A DNA stretch of 7,701 bases from Pseudomonadota bacterium (GTDB lineage Bacteria; Desulfobacterota; Desulfobulbia; Desulfobulbales; DAOVYS01): NCBI GenBank assembly GCA_030635485.1, contig DAOVYS010000123.1:1-7701 (forward strand). Reading direction: 5' to 3'. The translations under genes were made by a program, and so were the position numbers. Positions within the stretch are counted from its first letter, which is position 1. Each line of letters begins with the position of its first letter. The notes beneath the pieces were generated by a model. That model was not told the DNA's origin. It made no database searches and was given only the letters and a program-made list of their open reading frames with translations. Below are positions 4,566-7,701 of this stretch, piece by piece.

Positions 4566-6254
4566 ATGGAAGAACAACCCTCTCAACCACAAGACCCCAA
4601 ATCCGCTGCTCCTCCCATTAAGCGTCAAATTCTGTGGCAGCTCTCCTTAAGAATTGTTGTTCTGTCCATCCTCTTGACCATTACTATCCTTCTTCAGGGA
4701 AAAAGCATCGGCCATCCCTTTCCGCCGCTCACATATGTAGCCTATTTCGTAGCAGGCGTATACATTTTCACTATTATCTCCGCGATTCTTTTAAGATATG
4801 TTAGACGACGATTTGTAAGATTCGCATATATCCAGATAATTATCGACGCACTACTGACAGCATGTCTCATTTATTCGACAGGCGGCAGCCAGTCCATTTT
4901 CACCGTTATCTACTTCTTTCCCATAATCACAGGTGCATTGATGCTTTTCCGAAGAGGCGGACTCTTTATTGCATCCGTGTGCACATTGAGCTACGGCACC
5001 ATCATCGCACTGGAATACATGGGCCGCTTCCCAAACTATTTTCCGGTTTTCTGGACCACTCCTCTCACGAATCTCCAAACCGCCATGCACCAATTTGCCA
5101 TTCCAGGCCTCTCCTTCTTCCTGGTTGCGGTCTTAAGTACGCTGCTGTCTGAACGATTACGCTGGACAGAGGCGGCTCTCTCCCGGACATCACTGGATTA
5201 CGGCAGGCTCGTTCTTCTGTACAAACAGATATTCGACGATATCACTACAGGGATAATTACGGTGGATTCATCCGGGAAAATCTCCTCATTTAACCGGGCG
5301 GCAGAGGAAATTACAGGATTTAGCGATACAGACGTGGTTGGGAATATGATCGAAGACTATTTTCCCGACCTGAAATCTGAAAAAAGCAATCAGATTCGTC
5401 CTGTAGTTAGTATTACTCGAAAAGATGGTGAGAAAATACCGGTAGGTTATTCCTGGGCAAAGCTTAACATGCCTCGCGAGAGTGCGGGAGACGAAGATTG
5501 GCGCGTCTTCACCATGCAGGATCTCAGCAAAATCAAAAAAATGGAGGATCAGGTCAGGCAGGCTGAAAAAATGGCGGCAATAGGCGAAATGGCGGCAGGC
5601 GTTGCCCATGAATTCCGCAATCCAATTGCCGCCATATCGGGCGCCACACAGATGCTTTCCTCGGAATTCGAGGCCGGTACCCCGAATCAGAGGCTTATAA
5701 ACATAATAGTACGTGAATGTGACAGGCTGACAGGGACAATCAGCCATTTCCTCCAATTCTCCAAGCCGGTAATGCCGGAAAAAAAGTGGTTCTCCATGAA
5801 CGGACTGGTGAATGAGACTTTACTCCTGCTCAAACAGACGCCGAACTGGAATAACATCATCCGCGTCAAAACAGATATACCGGAAAATCTGGACTGCTGG
5901 GCCGACCCGCGTCAGATCAAACAGGTGCTGCTCAACCTTATCAACAACGCATCTCATGCCTTTAAGCCGGACCAGCCGAAAAATCAAAAAATATTCATCA
6001 AGGCGGATGAATTTTCAGCTGAAAACAAAGTTGAAAAGACATGGATCGAAATAAGGGATACAGGCTCCGGCATTCCCGACAAGATCAAAAAAAAGATCTT
6101 TGACCCATTCTTCACAACCAGGGAAAACGGAACCGGACTCGGACTAGCCATAGTCCGACAGATAATAGAGAGTCACGGAGGAGAGATACAGGTTACGAGC
6201 AAAGAGGGTGAGGGCACCTGTTTCGTGATCAGGCTGCCGCTACCAAGGGTGTAA
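4566..6254 (+). CDS. Membrane-bound PAS-domain sensor histidine kinase (PilS-like)
   Basis: This 562-residue inner-membrane kinase senses an unknown signal and passes phosphate to a response regulator, very probably the one encoded just upstream. About six hydrophobic spans lie at 27-44, 56-77, 88-103, 110-127, 132-150 and 177-195, with short connecting loops. A PAS domain follows (about 220-320: FDDITTGIITVD, FNRAAEEITGFS), then a HisKA dimerisation domain with the phospho-acceptor His348 in VAHEFRNPIAAI. The ATP-binding domain has the N box LLNLINNASHAF (455-466), G1 DTGSGIP (498-504), F box FDPFFTT (512-518) and G2 GTGLGLAI (522-529). All catalytic motifs are intact. Six N-terminal helices with little periplasmic sequence, one PAS and HisKA/HATPase is the plan of PilS, the type IV pilus gene regulator, but AtoS-like kinases cannot be excluded. 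The ATG at 4566 has no clear Shine-Dalgarno sequence. The gene converges on murA, with 15 bases between stops and no terminator there. Confidence 0.94.
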   Translation: MEEQPSQPQDPKSAAPPIKRQILWQLSLRIVVLSILLTITILLQGKSIGHPFPPLTYVAYFVAGVYIFTIISAILLRYVRRRFVRFAYIQIIIDALLTACLIYSTGGSQSIFTVIYFFPIITGALMLFRRGGLFIASVCTLSYGTIIALEYMGRFPNYFPVFWTTPLTNLQTAMHQFAIPGLSFFLVAVLSTLLSERLRWTEAALSRTSLDYGRLVLLYKQIFDDITTGIITVDSSGKISSFNRAAEEITGFSDTDVVGNMIEDYFPDLKSEKSNQIRPVVSITRKDGEKIPVGYSWAKLNMPRESAGDEDWRVFTMQDLSKIKKMEDQVRQAEKMAAIGEMAAGVAHEFRNPIAAISGATQMLSSEFEAGTPNQRLINIIVRECDRLTGTISHFLQFSKPVMPEKKWFSMNGLVNETLLLLKQTPNWNNIIRVKTDIPENLDCWADPRQIKQVLLNLINNASHAFKPDQPKNQKIFIKADEFSAENKVEKTWIEIRDTGSGIPDKIKKKIFDPFFTTRENGTGLGLAIVRQIIESHGGEIQVTSKEGEGTCFVIRLPLPRV

Positions 6255-6269
6255 TTATAAATTACGAAT

Positions 6270-7529
6270 TCATCCTTCCTTTTCCCTTCGAATAACCGCG
6301 CCAAGCCCGGACAGTTTGCCCTCAAGGTCTTCATATCCCCTGTCCAGATGATACACCCTTGAAATTTCCGTAATCCCCTTGGCCGCCACACCCGCGACCA
6401 CAAGGGAGGCGCTGGCCCGGAGATCCGTGGCCATGACCTGTGCCCCGCTCAAATCCCTCATCCCCTTTACGGTAGCAGTCCGGCCTTTGATGGTTATATC
6501 CGCTCCCATTCGGCGCAGTTCAGCCACGTGCATGAACCGATTTTCAAAAATAGTTTCGTCTATCACGCTTGCTCCATTACTCAATGCCATCAGCGCCATC
6601 ATCTGGGCCTGCAGATCGGTCGGAAATCCGGGATAGGTTGCAGTGCTCACATCAACCGCATAAATAGGACCCTTGCGGATCACTCGAATTGAGTTGCCGC
6701 TCTCCTCCACTGTCACGCCAACAGTCTGGAGTTTATCAATCAGAGAAGAAAGATGCTCGGGGATACAATCCACTATTGTAGCATCTCCACCCGCTGCGCA
6801 GACAGCCAGCGCATATGTGCCCGCCTCGATACGGTCCGGTATGATTGAGATCTCCGCCGGTCTCAGTTCATTCACACCCTCGATTTCAAGCTGGCTGGTA
6901 TCCCGCCCCTTGATTCGCGCTCCCATGATTGTCAACATGTCAATCAGATTGCCGATTTCAGGTTCTCTGGCCACATTTTTGATTACAGTCGTCCCATCCG
7001 CGACCACGGCTGCCATCAGGATATTCTCAGTGGCGGTCACGGACTGTTTGTCAAACACGATGGTATTGCCGTGCATCGGACCATCGACTATCGCATCAAC
7101 ATATCCCTTTTCAAGTTCAACAGTTACCCCCAGCCTTTTCAGTCCGTCAAGATGCAGATTAATCGGCCTGGCGCCAATGGCGCAACCACCGGGCAGGGAC
7201 ACCCTGGCCCGGCCGAGACGGGCCAGAAGAGGCCCAAGCACCAGGACCGAAGCCCGCATAGTCTTGACCAGCTCATAGGAGGCCTCGAACTCTGATAAAT
7301 CTGTTGAATCGATCCGAACCGTACTGCCGTCTCTCTCCCATTTCACTCCCATGGTCCCAAGGAGTAATAAAATGGTCCGGGTATCTCTCAGATCAGGCAC
7401 ATTATGCAGAGTATGCAGGCCGGGTGTTAACAAAGTGGCTGCAATAAGAGGCAGAGCAGCGTTTTTGGCACCGCTTATCCTGACCTCGCCAAAGAGGGGC
7501 CTGCCGCCTTTAATAACTATTTTATCCAT
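6270..7529 (-). CDS. murA: UDP-N-acetylglucosamine 1-carboxyvinyltransferase (MurA)
   Basis: MurA transfers enolpyruvate from phosphoenolpyruvate to UDP-GlcNAc, the first committed step of peptidoglycan synthesis, in the cytoplasm. The protein has 419 residues, the same as E. coli MurA. It shows the two-lobed EPSP-synthase-type fold pattern and the key residues: Lys22 in SGAKNAALP, the catalytic loop LPGGCAIGARPI with Cys116 (Cys115 in E. coli) and Arg121, Asp305 in GFPTDLQAQ and Arg397 in HLDRGYE. The loop Cys, rather than Asp, predicts sensitivity to fosfomycin. The start at 7529 gives the usual MDKIVIKGG, but the bases before it (ACTAATAAATC) hold no recognisable Shine-Dalgarno sequence. 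The gene stands alone: its 3' end meets the kinase gene and its 5' side is occupied by a large palindromic element that may contain its promoter. Confidence 0.98.
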   Translation of the reverse strand: MDKIVIKGGRPLFGEVRISGAKNAALPLIAATLLTPGLHTLHNVPDLRDTRTILLLLGTMGVKWERDGSTVRIDSTDLSEFEASYELVKTMRASVLVLGPLLARLGRARVSLPGGCAIGARPINLHLDGLKRLGVTVELEKGYVDAIVDGPMHGNTIVFDKQSVTATENILMAAVVADGTTVIKNVAREPEIGNLIDMLTIMGARIKGRDTSQLEIEGVNELRPAEISIIPDRIEAGTYALAVCAAGGDATIVDCIPEHLSSLIDKLQTVGVTVEESGNSIRVIRKGPIYAVDVSTATYPGFPTDLQAQMMALMALSNGASVIDETIFENRFMHVAELRRMGADITIKGRTATVKGMRDLSGAQVMATDLRASASLVVAGVAAKGITEISRVYHLDRGYEDLEGKLSGLGAVIRREKEG

Positions 7530-7544
7530 GATTTATTAGTGGGT

Positions 7545-7698
7545 ATCTTGAATAATTTAGGATTTTCGTTCGAGGTCAAGGAACAGTGAAAATGAAAAAG
7601 CACCCATTCGGGTATAAACTCCGCATATTAGGGATATGTGAGCATTTTTCATTTTTGCTGTGACGCCGAAATCGGACGAAAAGACAATTATTCAAGAT
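7545..7698. repeat. 154-bp imperfect palindromic element (MITE- or REP-like) upstream of murA
   Basis: The ends ATCTTGAATAATT (7545-7557) and AATTATTCAAGAT (7686-7698) are a perfect 13-bp terminal inverted repeat. Pairing continues inward in blocks: ATTTTCGTTCGA (7562-7573) with TCGGACGAAAA (7672-7682), one mismatch, and AAAATGAAAAAGC (7589-7601) with GCATTTTTCATTTT (7642-7655), with a small bulge. The centre carries two small hairpins, ACCC-ATTC-GGGT (7602-7613) and CATAT-TAGGG-ATATG (7624-7638). It encodes no protein. Length, terminal repeats and lack of coding fit a miniature inverted-repeat element or a large dispersed palindrome. Only 3 bases remain to its right, so a target-site duplication cannot be judged. 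Confidence 0.7.
7551..7579 (-). promoter_or_regulatory. Possible sigma-70 promoter of murA inside the repeat arm
   Basis: On the minus strand TTGACC (7579-7574) matches five of six -35 consensus bases. A 17-base spacer separates it from ATTATT (7556-7551), which matches only three of six -10 bases. Transcription would begin about 15 bases before the murA ATG, giving a short leader. The good -35 and correct spacing support it and the poor -10 weakens it. It lies wholly inside the left arm of the 154-bp palindromic element, so the repeat may supply the promoter. Confidence 0.3.
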
Positions 7699-7701
7699 GG
7701 C

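Noticed and set aside
5286..5756. 156-residue minus strand ORF inside the kinase gene
   Set aside because: It is antisense to the PAS and HisKA coding region, with no recognisable domain and no ribosome binding site evidence.
6255..6269. Bidirectional terminator between the convergent kinase and murA genes
   Set aside because: The 15 bases (TTATAAATTACGAAT) contain no GC-rich stem; any terminator would have to lie inside the genes.
6673..7278. 201-residue + strand ORF opposite murA
   Set aside because: It lies wholly antisense to a clearly functional murA and has low-complexity Ser/Thr/Pro-rich sequence typical of a shadow frame.

Overview
The window looks like a chromosomal segment from a Gram-negative bacterium, most likely of the Desulfobacterota (old Deltaproteobacteria). 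This placement is an inference from three things: the style of the proteins, a two-component pair with PilS/PilR-like architecture, and intergenic spaces filled with palindromic repeats. No rRNA or other phylogenetic marker is present. I see no RNA gene, CRISPR array, transposase, phage gene or defence gene. The genes are ordinary housekeeping and regulatory genes; the unusual material lies between them.

Layout, left to right. Positions 1-1013 hold a leftward pair. A membrane-anchored TPR protein (1013-321) is followed 4 bases later by panD, aspartate 1-decarboxylase. panD runs off the left edge and carries an apparent one-base frameshift at position 103. Positions 1014-1411 are a divergent, gene-free region. 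It contains a G-rich 7-bp tandem repeat, an 18-bp inverted repeat and overlapping small hairpins. Positions 1412-2758 encode xseA, the exonuclease VII large subunit, with no xseB behind it. Positions 2759-2990 contain two strong hairpins. The second is a perfect 18-bp stem directly before the ribosome binding site of the next gene, with a possible sigma-54 promoter across its loop.

Positions 2991-4367 encode an NtrC-family sigma-54 response regulator, and 4566-6254 its likely partner, a six-TM PAS sensor histidine kinase. A 60-bp palindromic element followed by five T separates them and may act as a terminator. The kinase converges on murA (7529-6270), which makes the first committed peptidoglycan precursor. 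Upstream of murA, 7545-7698 is a 154-bp imperfect palindrome that looks like a MITE or REP-type element and may supply murA's promoter.

How the genes work together: the kinase and regulator very probably form one signalling pair, with sigma-54 targets that cannot be read from this window. PanD (beta-alanine for pantothenate/CoA), XseA (DNA repair) and MurA (cell wall) are unrelated housekeeping functions. I do not see a clear new multi-gene system. The best leads are the palindromic elements, the hairpin/sigma-54 overlap before the regulator gene, and the panD frameshift.
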